Made by a program: the position numbers and the translations under genes. This document shows positions 1 to 7,823 of a stretch of DNA of 64,000 nt, in pieces. Numbering within the stretch: position 1 is the stretch's first letter; every line of letters starts with the position of its first letter. Origin of the DNA: Plantactinospora sp. BC1 (lineage in GTDB: Bacteria; Actinomycetota; Actinomycetes; Mycobacteriales; Micromonosporaceae). Location: contig NZ_CP028158.1 in the NCBI RefSeq assembly GCF_003030345.1, positions 5,022,001-5,086,000 on the forward strand, written 5' to 3'. The notes under the pieces were generated by a model, which was not told where the DNA came from, did not search any database, and saw only the letters and a list, made by a program, of their open reading frames with translations.

Positions 1-1323
1 GCGACCGTGCCGGTGACCCTCGCCGAGCGGGAGGTGGTGGCGGAGTTCGGTGCCACGGCGGCGATCACCACCAGCGGCACCGCCTCCTGGGAGAACCACC
101 AGCGGGTCAACGAGGCGAGCACGCCGGCCAACTCGAACCCGGGCGCCGGAAACGGCTGGGGCAACTGGAACCTGCCGCAGAACGGCACCAGCCCGGAGCG
201 GGAGGCGTGGCTCGAATACCGCTGGACCTCGCCGGTGCGGCTCTCGTCGACCGACATCTACTGGTACGACGACAACGGCGGGACCCGTCGGCCGACGGCC
301 ACCACGTACGCCGTCGAGTCCTCCACCGACGGCACCACCTGGACCCCGGTCACCCTGACCAACGGGTCCGCGTACGCCGACGCGCTCGCCACCAACACCT
401 ACAACCACCTCGACTTCACCCCGATCACCACCAGCCGGCTGCGGATCCGGATCTGGGGTGTGCAGGGCAGCGGGGCGGGTACCGGCGTGCTGCGCTGGCG
501 CGCCAACGGCGAGACCGTCGAGTCGGTGCGGTCCCCGGTGCTGATCCGGACCACCGTGGGCCAGGTGCCGACCCTGCCGGCCGAACTCGACGGGATCTAC
601 GCCAGCGGTGCCCGGGGCAGGGTCGGGTTCGACTGGCAGGAGATCACCCCGGAGATGGTCGCGGAGACAAACGTCGAGCCGTTCGTGGTCTACGGCACGA
701 ACGACGCGTACGGGCTGATCGCCGAGGCCCGGGTCTACGTGCGGCCGGAGACCGCCCCGGGCGGCATCTCGATCCAGGGTGCCGAGACGTTCCAGCAGGA
801 CGTCGAGGTCGGCGAGCTGCCGTACCTGCCGGAGCGGGTGGAGGTCTCCTACAACGACGGGTCCCGGGACAACCAGGCGATCGGGGTCGACTGGGACTTC
901 GACGAGAGCGTCGTCGACACCCCCGGCCGGTACACCGTGATCGGCAACCTGGTCCTGCCCGACTACGTCAGCGAGGCGGGTACCACCCGGACCACCCTGA
1001 CCCTGACCGTGGGCGACCCGCCGGAGGAGCCGGCCTGGGACGTCCGGGTGCAGACCCGCACCCAGTGCATCGGCGGCAACGCCTACGTCTCGGTGAACGC
1101 GGTCAACGCCGAGGCGGTGCCGCTGGCGATCGAGCTGGTCACGCCGTACGGGACGCGTACGGTCGCGGCGGTGGCTCCGGGGAAGGCCGCCTACCAGGCG
1201 TTCAACGCCCGTACCAGCGCGGTGCCGGCCGGTAGCGCGACGGTGAAGGCCACCGGAACCGTCGACGGCCAGCCGGTGACGGCGCAGCTCGGCACCCCCT
1301 ACGGCGCACTCGACTGCGGCTGA
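1..1323 (+). CDS. C-terminal part of a secreted multidomain carbohydrate-active or surface protein
   Basis: The frame is open from the left edge, so the N-terminus and any catalytic domain lie outside the window. A discoidin (F5/8 type C)-like jelly-roll covers about residues 15-170 (GWGNWNLPQNG; YRWTSPVRLSSTDIYWYDD; LRIRIWG). Two bacterial Ig-like segments follow at about 175-255 and 265-345. The last 90 residues, starting near the QTRTQCIGGNAYVSV stretch, form a module that recurs at the end of the next gene. No catalytic motif is visible. Such tails are typical of actinomycete glycoside hydrolases acting on plant polymers, so this is probably the accessory region of one. A strong hairpin follows the stop, so it need not be co-transcribed with the next gene. 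Confidence 0.8.
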   Translation, partial: ATVPVTLAEREVVAEFGATAAITTSGTASWENHQRVNEASTPANSNPGAGNGWGNWNLPQNGTSPEREAWLEYRWTSPVRLSSTDIYWYDDNGGTRRPTATTYAVESSTDGTTWTPVTLTNGSAYADALATNTYNHLDFTPITTSRLRIRIWGVQGSGAGTGVLRWRANGETVESVRSPVLIRTTVGQVPTLPAELDGIYASGARGRVGFDWQEITPEMVAETNVEPFVVYGTNDAYGLIAEARVYVRPETAPGGISIQGAETFQQDVEVGELPYLPERVEVSYNDGSRDNQAIGVDWDFDESVVDTPGRYTVIGNLVLPDYVSEAGTTRTTLTLTVGDPPEEPAWDVRVQTRTQCIGGNAYVSVNAVNAEAVPLAIELVTPYGTRTVAAVAPGKAAYQAFNARTSAVPAGSATVKATGTVDGQPVTAQLGTPYGALDCG

Positions 1324-1329
1324 CCCCCC

Positions 1330-1362
1330 GGGGTGGCGGCGCCGCACCGGCGCCGCCACCCC
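1330..1362 (+). terminator. GC-rich hairpin after the first gene
   Basis: A perfect 15-bp inverted repeat (arms 1330-1344 and 1348-1362) with a 3-nt loop begins 6 nt after the stop codon. It has no T-tract, as is common for actinomycete terminators. It lies 12 nt before the next gene's ribosome binding site, so it could also act as an attenuator. Confidence 0.6.
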
Positions 1363-1389
1363 GCCCGCGACAGCGAGGAGATCGACACC

Positions 1390-4300
1390 GTGAACAGCAC
1401 CGTGCGGCGCGGCGCCGCTGCGGCACCCCACCGGCCGGCGCGCCGGCTTCCCGGCCGGGCCGCCACCGTGCTGGTCGCCGGGCTCCTCGCCGGCGGCCTG
1501 GTCGCGGCCGGCACGCCGGCCCGGGCCGCCGAGCCCCCGGACTCCCACACCTTCACCAACACCGTCAACCCGATCCTCGGCGACGGCAGCTACTACTCGG
1601 CCGACCCGGCCCCGCTGGTGGTGCCGGCCGGTGCCCCCGGCAACTCCAGCGGCCGGGACGAGCTGTACATCTACACCGGACACGACGAGGCCGGACCCTC
1701 CACGAACGACTTCGTCATGAACGAGTGGGGCGCGTTCCGGACCACCGACGTCGAGGCGGGCCGGTGGACCCACTACCCGTCGCTGATGCGGCCGGAGCAG
1801 GTCTTCGGCTGGGCCACACCGGGCCGGGCGTACGCCGGCCAGGTGGTCCGGGGCGTCGACGGCCGCTACTACTGGTACGTCCCGATCCACGAGCGGGACA
1901 GCCCGGCCGCCGACAAGTTCGCCATCGGCGTCGCCGTCTCGACGAGCCCGACCGGCCCGTGGACCGACCACGCGGGCGGCCCGATCATCTCCCAGCGGGT
2001 GCCCACGGCGAACACCATCCACAACATCGACCCGACGGTCCTGATCGACGGCCAGGCCCCCGACCAGCGGGTGTACGTCTACTGGGGCTCGTTCGGCCAG
2101 CTCCGGACGCTGGAACTCCAGCCGGACATGAAGACCCCGGTCGGCACCCCGCGTGCCGTCACCGGGCTGACCGGCTTCTTCGAGGCGCCCTGGATCTTCC
2201 GGCGCGGCGACACCTACTACTTCGCGTACGCCGGGAACAACGCCGGCCCGACCTCGCCGTGCACCCCGGCGAACTACCACGCCTGCATCGGCTACGCGAC
2301 GGCGTCGTCGCCGGCCGGACCGTGGACCTATCGGGGCACGATCCTCCGCCCGGTCTCCTCGACGACGAGTCACCCGGGCATCGTGGAGTTCGACGGCCGG
2401 TGGTATCTGGCGTACCACACCGCCGACGCGACCGGCGGCGGCCACTTCCGCCGATCGGTGGCGATCGACCCGCTGGAGTGGGACGACACCCAGAGCCCGC
2501 CCCGGATGAGGCCGGTGACGCCGACCCCGGTCCGGGGACGCGACCTGACGCCCCGGGCGAACATCGCCCAGGAGGCGACGGTCGGCGTCTCCAACGAGCC
2601 GGTGCCCACCCAGTACTGGGTGAAGGCGCTCAACGACGAGATCGTCCGGTCGAACCCGCTGCCGCCGGACATGTGGGGGACCTGGACCGGCAACAACCCG
2701 GCCCAGCAGTGGGTGCAGTACACCTGGGACCAGCCGATGCGGATCGCCGGTTCGCAGATCGACTTCTGGAACGACCAGCCGCAGGGCAGCGGGGTGGGCG
2801 TCGCCGCGCCGGCCCGCTGGCGGATCGAGTACTGGGACCTCGACGCCGGGCAGTGGGTCGAGGTGCCGAACCCGAGCGGCTATCCGACCGGCACCCAGGG
2901 CTTCCAGCACACCACCTTCGACCCGGTGACCAGCACGCAGCTCCGGGCGACCTTCGACGCCTCGACCAACGGCAGCAGCTACTCGGCGGTGGCGGTCGAG
3001 GAGTGGAAGGTCCTCGCCGCGCAGCCGGAGACCGTCACCGCGCCACCGATCACGGTCGAGGTCGGCGAGACGGAGCTGCCCGGCACGCTGCCGGTGTCGT
3101 TCGGCGCCGAGACGCTGCGGGTGCCGGTCTTCTGGGACCCGGTCGGCCCGGAGCAGGTCGCCCGGCCCGGCACGTTCGACACCCGGGGCACCGTGCTCGG
3201 CTACGCCGCCGGGCGGGTCGCCGCGCGGGTCACCGTCATCTCACCGGACGACACCGAGGGGGACGAGACCGCCCCGACGGTGACGCTCACCCCGAGCGGC
3301 AGCGCCGGCACCGCCGGCTGGTACCGCTCGGCGGTGCGGGTCCGGGCCGCCGGGGTCGACGACCGGGGCGGCCGGCTGACCATCGCCGCCCGGGTCGACG
3401 ACGCCGAGCCGAGCGTCGCCACCGGGGTACGCCAGCTCGACGTCACCGTCGCAGGCGACGGCGAGCACACCGTCACCGCGACCGCGACCGACCGGGCCGG
3501 CAACGTCTCCACCCGGGCGGACCTCGCCGTACGCATCGACGCGACGCCGCCGGCCAGCACCGCCACAGTGGACGGAGGCACCCGGCGGGTCACGCTGGGC
3601 GCGAGCGACGCCACCTCCGGGGTCGCCCGGATCGAGTACGCCGTCGACACCGGCGCCTGGACCCCATACACCGGCCCGATCGCGGCTCCGGACCCGAACC
3701 GGCACACCGTCTCGTTCCGGGCCCTCGACGCGGCCGGAAACCTGGAGACCGCCCGGACCGTCACCATCCCGGCCGACCTCTCCGGCCCGCTCACCGGCAA
3801 CATCGGCCCGGTCGGCACCCCGACCGCCTCCTACACCGCCGGCTGGAACAGCGTCGCCGCGCTCAACGACGGTGCCGACCCGCCGAACCCGGCCCAGGCA
3901 CAGCTCTGGGGCACCTGGTCCGGCAGCCGTCCGGCGACCCAGTGGGTCCAGTACGACTGGGCCCGCCCCATCCGGATCACCGGTACCGAGCTGAAGTTCT
4001 GGCGGGACGCCGACCAGGGCACCGGGGACGGCGTCGCCGAGCCCGACGGCTGGGTGTTGCAGTACTGGGACGAGTCGACCTCGGCCTGGCGGGACGTCAC
4101 CGGCGCCTCCGGGTACGGCACCAGCAGCACCGCCTTCAACACCGTCACCTTCGACCCGGTCAGCACGCCCCGGGTCCGGGCCACGATCCGGGCCAACGGC
4201 AACGGCAGCACCTACTCGGCGGTCGCGATCACCGAGTGGCGGGTGAACGCCGACGACCCGGGCGTACGGGCCGAGCTGCCGGCCACCGTCACCGCCGTGC

Positions 4301-4575
4301 CGCGCTGCCTCGCCGGCCGGGCGTACCTCGCCGTGCAGGCCCGCAACGACCACGACGCACCGGTCCGGATCGTGCTGGAGACCGCGTACGGCGAGCGCTC
4401 CGTGCCGGCGGTCGCGCCCGGGGCCAACGCCTACCAGTCGTTCGCCACCCGGGCGGCCTCGGTGCCGGCGGGCGGGCTGACCTGGGTGACGGTGCGGGTC
4501 ACCGGGACGGTGCGCGGCGAAGAGGTGACCACCGTGCACTCCGCCGGACACCCCGCCGTCGGCTGCACCGACTGA
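1390..4575 (+). CDS. secreted GH43-family glycoside hydrolase with two discoidin-like modules
   Basis: This 1061-residue protein starts at GTG 1390, which has GAGGAG upstream at 1375-1380, and opens with an Arg-rich signal peptide ending near ARAAEP. Residues about 50-395 match the five-blade GH43 fold: candidate base D72 (SADPAPLVV), pKa modulator D214 (NIDPTVLID) and acid E265 (FFEAPWIF). A discoidin-like module follows at about 405-560 (WGTWTGNNPAQQWVQYTWD), then an Ig-like segment, an OmpL47/Ig-type segment (GAWTPYTGPI...FRALDAAGN), a second discoidin-like module at about 820-965, and a C-terminal module shared with the preceding gene. GH43 enzymes are mostly arabinofuranosidases, xylosidases or arabinanases. 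The substrate cannot be fixed from sequence, but an arabinose- or xylose-bearing plant polymer is likely. Confidence 0.85.
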   Translation: MNSTVRRGAAAAPHRPARRLPGRAATVLVAGLLAGGLVAAGTPARAAEPPDSHTFTNTVNPILGDGSYYSADPAPLVVPAGAPGNSSGRDELYIYTGHDEAGPSTNDFVMNEWGAFRTTDVEAGRWTHYPSLMRPEQVFGWATPGRAYAGQVVRGVDGRYYWYVPIHERDSPAADKFAIGVAVSTSPTGPWTDHAGGPIISQRVPTANTIHNIDPTVLIDGQAPDQRVYVYWGSFGQLRTLELQPDMKTPVGTPRAVTGLTGFFEAPWIFRRGDTYYFAYAGNNAGPTSPCTPANYHACIGYATASSPAGPWTYRGTILRPVSSTTSHPGIVEFDGRWYLAYHTADATGGGHFRRSVAIDPLEWDDTQSPPRMRPVTPTPVRGRDLTPRANIAQEATVGVSNEPVPTQYWVKALNDEIVRSNPLPPDMWGTWTGNNPAQQWVQYTWDQPMRIAGSQIDFWNDQPQGSGVGVAAPARWRIEYWDLDAGQWVEVPNPSGYPTGTQGFQHTTFDPVTSTQLRATFDASTNGSSYSAVAVEEWKVLAAQPETVTAPPITVEVGETELPGTLPVSFGAETLRVPVFWDPVGPEQVARPGTFDTRGTVLGYAAGRVAARVTVISPDDTEGDETAPTVTLTPSGSAGTAGWYRSAVRVRAAGVDDRGGRLTIAARVDDAEPSVATGVRQLDVTVAGDGEHTVTATATDRAGNVSTRADLAVRIDATPPASTATVDGGTRRVTLGASDATSGVARIEYAVDTGAWTPYTGPIAAPDPNRHTVSFRALDAAGNLETARTVTIPADLSGPLTGNIGPVGTPTASYTAGWNSVAALNDGADPPNPAQAQLWGTWSGSRPATQWVQYDWARPIRITGTELKFWRDADQGTGDGVAEPDGWVLQYWDESTSAWRDVTGASGYGTSSTAFNTVTFDPVSTPRVRATIRANGNGSTYSAVAITEWRVNADDPGVRAELPATVTAVPRCLAGRAYLAVQARNDHDAPVRIVLETAYGERSVPAVAPGANAYQSFATRAASVPAGGLTWVTVRVTGTVRGEEVTTVHSAGHPAVGCTD

Positions 4576-4617
4576 TCTCCGCCATCCCCACCAACCACGA
4601 AGACAACGGAGAATCGA

Positions 4618-5250
4618 ATGAGGACATCGAATCGCGGTCGGCTGGTCGCGGCCGGCGCGGCCAGTGTGGTATTGGCCGGCACCATGGCGTTGCCGGCACC
4701 GGCGGCGGCCGAGCCGGGCGACAGCGCCGACGTCGAGGTGACGGTCGAAATCGAGCCGATCGAGGAACCGGGGGTACTCGCCCTGTCGATCGCCGCCGAC
4801 TCGGTCGCGCTCGCCGAGGACGGCTCGACCCTGCTGGTCCGGCAGTTCGTCGGTACCCTGCCGACGGTGACGGTCTCCGACACCCGTACCCCGGCGGAGG
4901 TGCCCGAGGGCGCCGCCTGGGCGGTACTCGGCAGCGCCACCGACTTCGTCGGCAGCGCCGGCCAGGCACCGATCGGCGCCGACCACCTCGGCTGGAAGCC
5001 GCGGCTGCTCGACGGCGGCGACACCGGCCAGGTGAGCGAGGGCGAGGAGGTGGTGACCGTCCTCGACGAGCCGACCCAGCCGGGCAACAACGTCGGCCTG
5101 GTCGACCAGGAGCTGCTGGTCTCCACCTTCGACTCCGGTGCGGTCGCCGGTGACTCGTACTCGGTCGACGCCGACCTCTACCTGCGTACCCCGGTGGATG
5201 TCGCGGCCGGCGAGTACGCCTCGACGTTGACGCTGTCCCTGTTCGAGTGA
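4618..5250 (+). CDS. secreted WxL-domain-like surface protein
   Basis: This 210-residue exported protein starts at ATG 4618 with GGAG 6 nt upstream and has a signal peptide ending near APAAAEPG. The body has the outline of a WxL domain: TVTVSDTRT, then GAAWAVLG with the first Trp motif, TDF, LGW, and a C-terminal GEYASTLTLSLFE where Firmicutes proteins carry the YxxxLTWxL motif. The second Trp is missing, so the match is degenerate. The next gene encodes a DUF916 protein, the usual genetic partner of WxL proteins, which supports the call. In Firmicutes these pairs form wall-attached complexes that bind plant polysaccharides. Lying 42 nt after a GH43 gene, a role at the surface in polysaccharide capture is a reasonable inference. 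Confidence 0.6.
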   Translation: MRTSNRGRLVAAGAASVVLAGTMALPAPAAAEPGDSADVEVTVEIEPIEEPGVLALSIAADSVALAEDGSTLLVRQFVGTLPTVTVSDTRTPAEVPEGAAWAVLGSATDFVGSAGQAPIGADHLGWKPRLLDGGDTGQVSEGEEVVTVLDEPTQPGNNVGLVDQELLVSTFDSGAVAGDSYSVDADLYLRTPVDVAAGEYASTLTLSLFE

Positions 5251-5311
5251 GGCGCGGTGGGGGCCGCGTCCCGGCGGCTCCCACCACATCCCCGCGGTGG
5301 AGGATCCCGTG

Positions 5312-6373
5312 ATGGTCCGTGCGTTGCCTCGGCTGCTCGCCGTACTGGCCGTGCTGCTCGGCACCGTGCCGTTCGCCCCGGCCGCCGCCGGGGCGGAGCC
5401 GGGCGGGCCGGCGCTCACCTGGGCGGTGCAGCCCGCCGACCGGCACGGTCCGGACGGCCGGCGGTGGATCGAGCACACGCTCGACCCCGGCGAGGTGCTG
5501 ACCGAGCACCTGGCGGTACGGAACTTCAGCGACGCCGCCGTGGTCTTCTCGCTGAAGGCGGCCGACGGCTACCTCACCGACCGGGGGCGCTTCAACATGC
5601 TCCCCTCCGACCGCCCGTCGGTGGACGGCGGCACCTGGATCGGCGTACAGCCGCAGGTGAGGGTCGGGGCCGGGGCGACGAAGGTGGTGCCGTTCACCGT
5701 CACCGTGCCGCGCGACGCCACGCCCGGCGACCATCCGGCCGGGATCGCGGCGACGGTCACCAGCGCCGGGGGCACGGTGGCGGTGGAGAGCCGGGTCGGG
5801 TTCCGGGTGATGACCCGGGTCAGCGGCACGGTCGCGGCGAGCCTGGCGGTCGACGGCCTCACCGTCGGCTACCGGTACTCCTGGAATCCCTTCGCGGCCG
5901 GGACCGTCCGGGTCAGGTACACCGGCACGAACGACGGCAACGTCGCGGTGACCGGCACCGGCACGGTGGCCACCGCCGGACTGTTCGGCCTGGGCGAGCG
6001 GGCTGCCCGGGCCGATGCCGGCGAGCTGCTGCCCGGCGGCGGCCGGGAGGTCGAGGTCCGGGTCGGCGGAGTCTGGGCGCTCGGACCACTGCGCACGAGC
6101 GTCCGGCTGACCCCGGCCGTGCTCGGCGGCGACCCGGCCGGTGCCGAGATCCGGCCCGGCTCGGCTACCGTGACGGCCTGGGCCCTGCCCTGGCCGCAAC
6201 TGGCCCTCGCCGCCCTCCTCGCGGCCGTGCTCCTCGCCTTCCGGACCCTGCTCCGGCGGCGTCGGCGGCGGCTGGCGGAGCTGCTCGACCGGGCCCGGGC
6301 GGAGGGCCGGGCATCCGCCCTGGTCGGCGGCTCCGGCGCGGCGACCGGAAAGGGTGCCTCGGCCGCCGGCTGA
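5312..6373 (+). CDS. DUF916 (WxL-interacting-type) membrane-anchored surface protein
   Basis: This 353-residue protein starts at ATG 5312 with GGAGGA at 5299-5304. A GTG immediately before, at 5309, is possible. It has a signal peptide (LLAVLAVLLG...APAAAGAEP), an N-terminal beta domain with DPGEVLTEHLAVRNFSD and TVPRDATPGDHPAGI, which is the conserved core of DUF916, a second Ig-like extracellular region, one transmembrane helix near residues 293-313 and a short basic cytoplasmic tail (RRRRRRLAELL). In WxL operons the DUF916 protein anchors WxL proteins to the cell surface. The order secreted WxL-like protein then anchored DUF916 protein, 61 nt apart, matches that architecture. Confidence 0.7.
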   Translation: MVRALPRLLAVLAVLLGTVPFAPAAAGAEPGGPALTWAVQPADRHGPDGRRWIEHTLDPGEVLTEHLAVRNFSDAAVVFSLKAADGYLTDRGRFNMLPSDRPSVDGGTWIGVQPQVRVGAGATKVVPFTVTVPRDATPGDHPAGIAATVTSAGGTVAVESRVGFRVMTRVSGTVAASLAVDGLTVGYRYSWNPFAAGTVRVRYTGTNDGNVAVTGTGTVATAGLFGLGERAARADAGELLPGGGREVEVRVGGVWALGPLRTSVRLTPAVLGGDPAGAEIRPGSATVTAWALPWPQLALAALLAAVLLAFRTLLRRRRRRLAELLDRARAEGRASALVGGSGAATGKGASAAG

Positions 6374-6432
6374 CCGCCGCCGCCTGCACGCCCGCCGGCG
6401 AGCCCGGAGTCCGGCATCGGCACCGGTGAGCG

Positions 6433-6460
6433 TGTCCAACCCTGTCCAACGCTGTCCAGC
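6433..6460 (+). repeat. three direct repeats of TGTCCAAC at 10-bp spacing
   Basis: TGTCCAAC occurs at 6433 and 6443, and TGTCCAGC at 6453, each exactly 10 bp apart, so all lie on one face of the helix. They sit 87 nt before the serine protease start, with a weak -10-like TACCGT at 6490. They may form a tandem activator or repressor site. Confidence 0.45.
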
Positions 6461-6546
6461 CGGACCCCTCGGCGGGTGGTCCGCGGCCCTACCGTGACCG
6501 ATCGAGGTTGCCGCATGTGCCGCACCCAGTCAGGGAGGATCCGACG

Positions 6547-7770
6547 ATGACATCGAGAGCCGGGATGGCAGTGGTCGCCGCGGTGGTGCTCGGGTTGGTC
6601 TCGACGTCCGGGCAACCGGTGCCGGCCTTCGCCCTGCCCGGCACCGCTTCGGTGGAGCCGGTCGGGCCGACCCGGCAGACCGAGGCCCAGGCGCTGGCGG
6701 CCGACCTGGCGACGCTGGCGAAGGAACAGGGCTGGACGCTGGCCCAGGCGCGCGCCCGGCACGAGCTGGCCGAGCGGGTACGCCCACTGCACCGGGCGCT
6801 CGCGGCGCGGCTGCCCGACACGTACGTCGGTGCGGTCCTCTCCGAGACCCCGGGGGAGGCGCCCACGTTCCTGGTCAAGGGCGCGGCGCCGGAGTTCGTC
6901 CGTACGATGGTGGCCGCCTCCGGAGTCCCGATCCGGATCGTGGACGGCCAGCCGTACTCGGCCGGGGAGTTGGCCGACCGGTCCAGGGCGGTGCACCGGC
7001 ACCTCAAGGCGATGGGGTACACCTCGATCACCACGGCCGCCGACATCACCGCCGGGCAGGTGCGGGCGACGGTCACCGCCGAGCCGGGCAACGGGCTGCG
7101 GGCCGCCACGGTCGCCACGGCGCTGCCTGCGGCACTGCGGCCCGGGCTCGACCTCGACGTCGTCGAGGGCCCGGCCAACATCCGGCACACCAGCCTGTTC
7201 GGCGGGATGCCCACCACCCGGCCCGGTGCGGGACTGCTCTGCACCACCGGATTCTCGGTGAGTCCCGGCGGATTCGTCGGCGTGACGACCGCCGCGCACT
7301 GCAACAACAGCCAGGCCGCGCACAACGGTGCCCGCCACCCGCTCGATCTCTTCGACGAGCATCTCGGAGACTTCGGCGACGTCGAATGGTCGACGACCTC
7401 CGGGGTACCCGTGACCGACGACTTCGTCGCCGGCTCGACCGAGATTCGGAACGTGACCGGCGTCCGGGCCCTGGCCGACATGATGATCGGGGACCAGGCG
7501 TGCGTCTTCGGCCAGAGCACCGGCCTGCGCCGCTGTTCGTTCATCGCCGACCTGGACGTCTCGATCACCGATCAGCGGGGCACCTCGCACCGGCAGGTGG
7601 CGGTACGGGACAACATCACCCAGGTCGGTGACAGCGGCGGCCCCTGGTTCGTCGGCACCGTGGCGTACGGCACGCACGTGGGCAACGCCCAGGTGAACCG
7701 GGCGACGGTCTCCGCCTTCAGCGTCGCCGATCTCTTCGACGAGGCCCTCGGTGTGCGGGTGATGCGGTAG
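6547..7770 (+). CDS. secreted S1-family (chymotrypsin/streptogrisin-like) serine protease
   Basis: This 407-residue preproprotein starts at ATG 6547 with GGAGGAT about 6 nt upstream. It has a signal peptide (MAVVAAVVLGLVSTSG), then a propeptide-like region to about residue 215 and a trypsin-fold catalytic domain. The triad is visible: H251 in TTAAHC, D278 in DFGDVEW and S363 in GDSGGPW. Two cysteines near TAAHC and QACVF...RRCSF suggest disulfides. The propeptide probably assists folding and is cleaved off, as in streptogrisins and alpha-lytic protease. Substrate preference cannot be read. It is transcribed alone and converges on the cellulase gene across a strong hairpin. Confidence 0.85.
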   Translation: MTSRAGMAVVAAVVLGLVSTSGQPVPAFALPGTASVEPVGPTRQTEAQALAADLATLAKEQGWTLAQARARHELAERVRPLHRALAARLPDTYVGAVLSETPGEAPTFLVKGAAPEFVRTMVAASGVPIRIVDGQPYSAGELADRSRAVHRHLKAMGYTSITTAADITAGQVRATVTAEPGNGLRAATVATALPAALRPGLDLDVVEGPANIRHTSLFGGMPTTRPGAGLLCTTGFSVSPGGFVGVTTAAHCNNSQAAHNGARHPLDLFDEHLGDFGDVEWSTTSGVPVTDDFVAGSTEIRNVTGVRALADMMIGDQACVFGQSTGLRRCSFIADLDVSITDQRGTSHRQVAVRDNITQVGDSGGPWFVGTVAYGTHVGNAQVNRATVSAFSVADLFDEALGVRVMR

Positions 7771-7783
7771 GGGGCAGTGCGAA

Positions 7784-7817
7784 CCGGGGTGCCGGGGCCG
7801 GAGCCCCGGCACCCCGG
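7784..7817. terminator. bidirectional hairpin between protease and cellulase genes
   Basis: A perfect 15-bp stem (7784-7798 with 7803-7817) and CGGA loop lie between two convergent stop codons, 13 nt after one and 6 nt before the other. The position and symmetry fit a shared factor-independent-type terminator lacking a clear T-tract. Confidence 0.75.
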
Positions 7818-7823
7818 CGTGGT

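Noticed and set aside
1725-5478. Very long open frames overlapping the GH43 and WxL-like genes on both strands
   Set aside because: Their translations are Arg/Gly/Pro-rich with no domain, as expected for shadow frames in GC-rich DNA; the accepted frames have signal peptides, ribosome binding sites and catalytic motifs.
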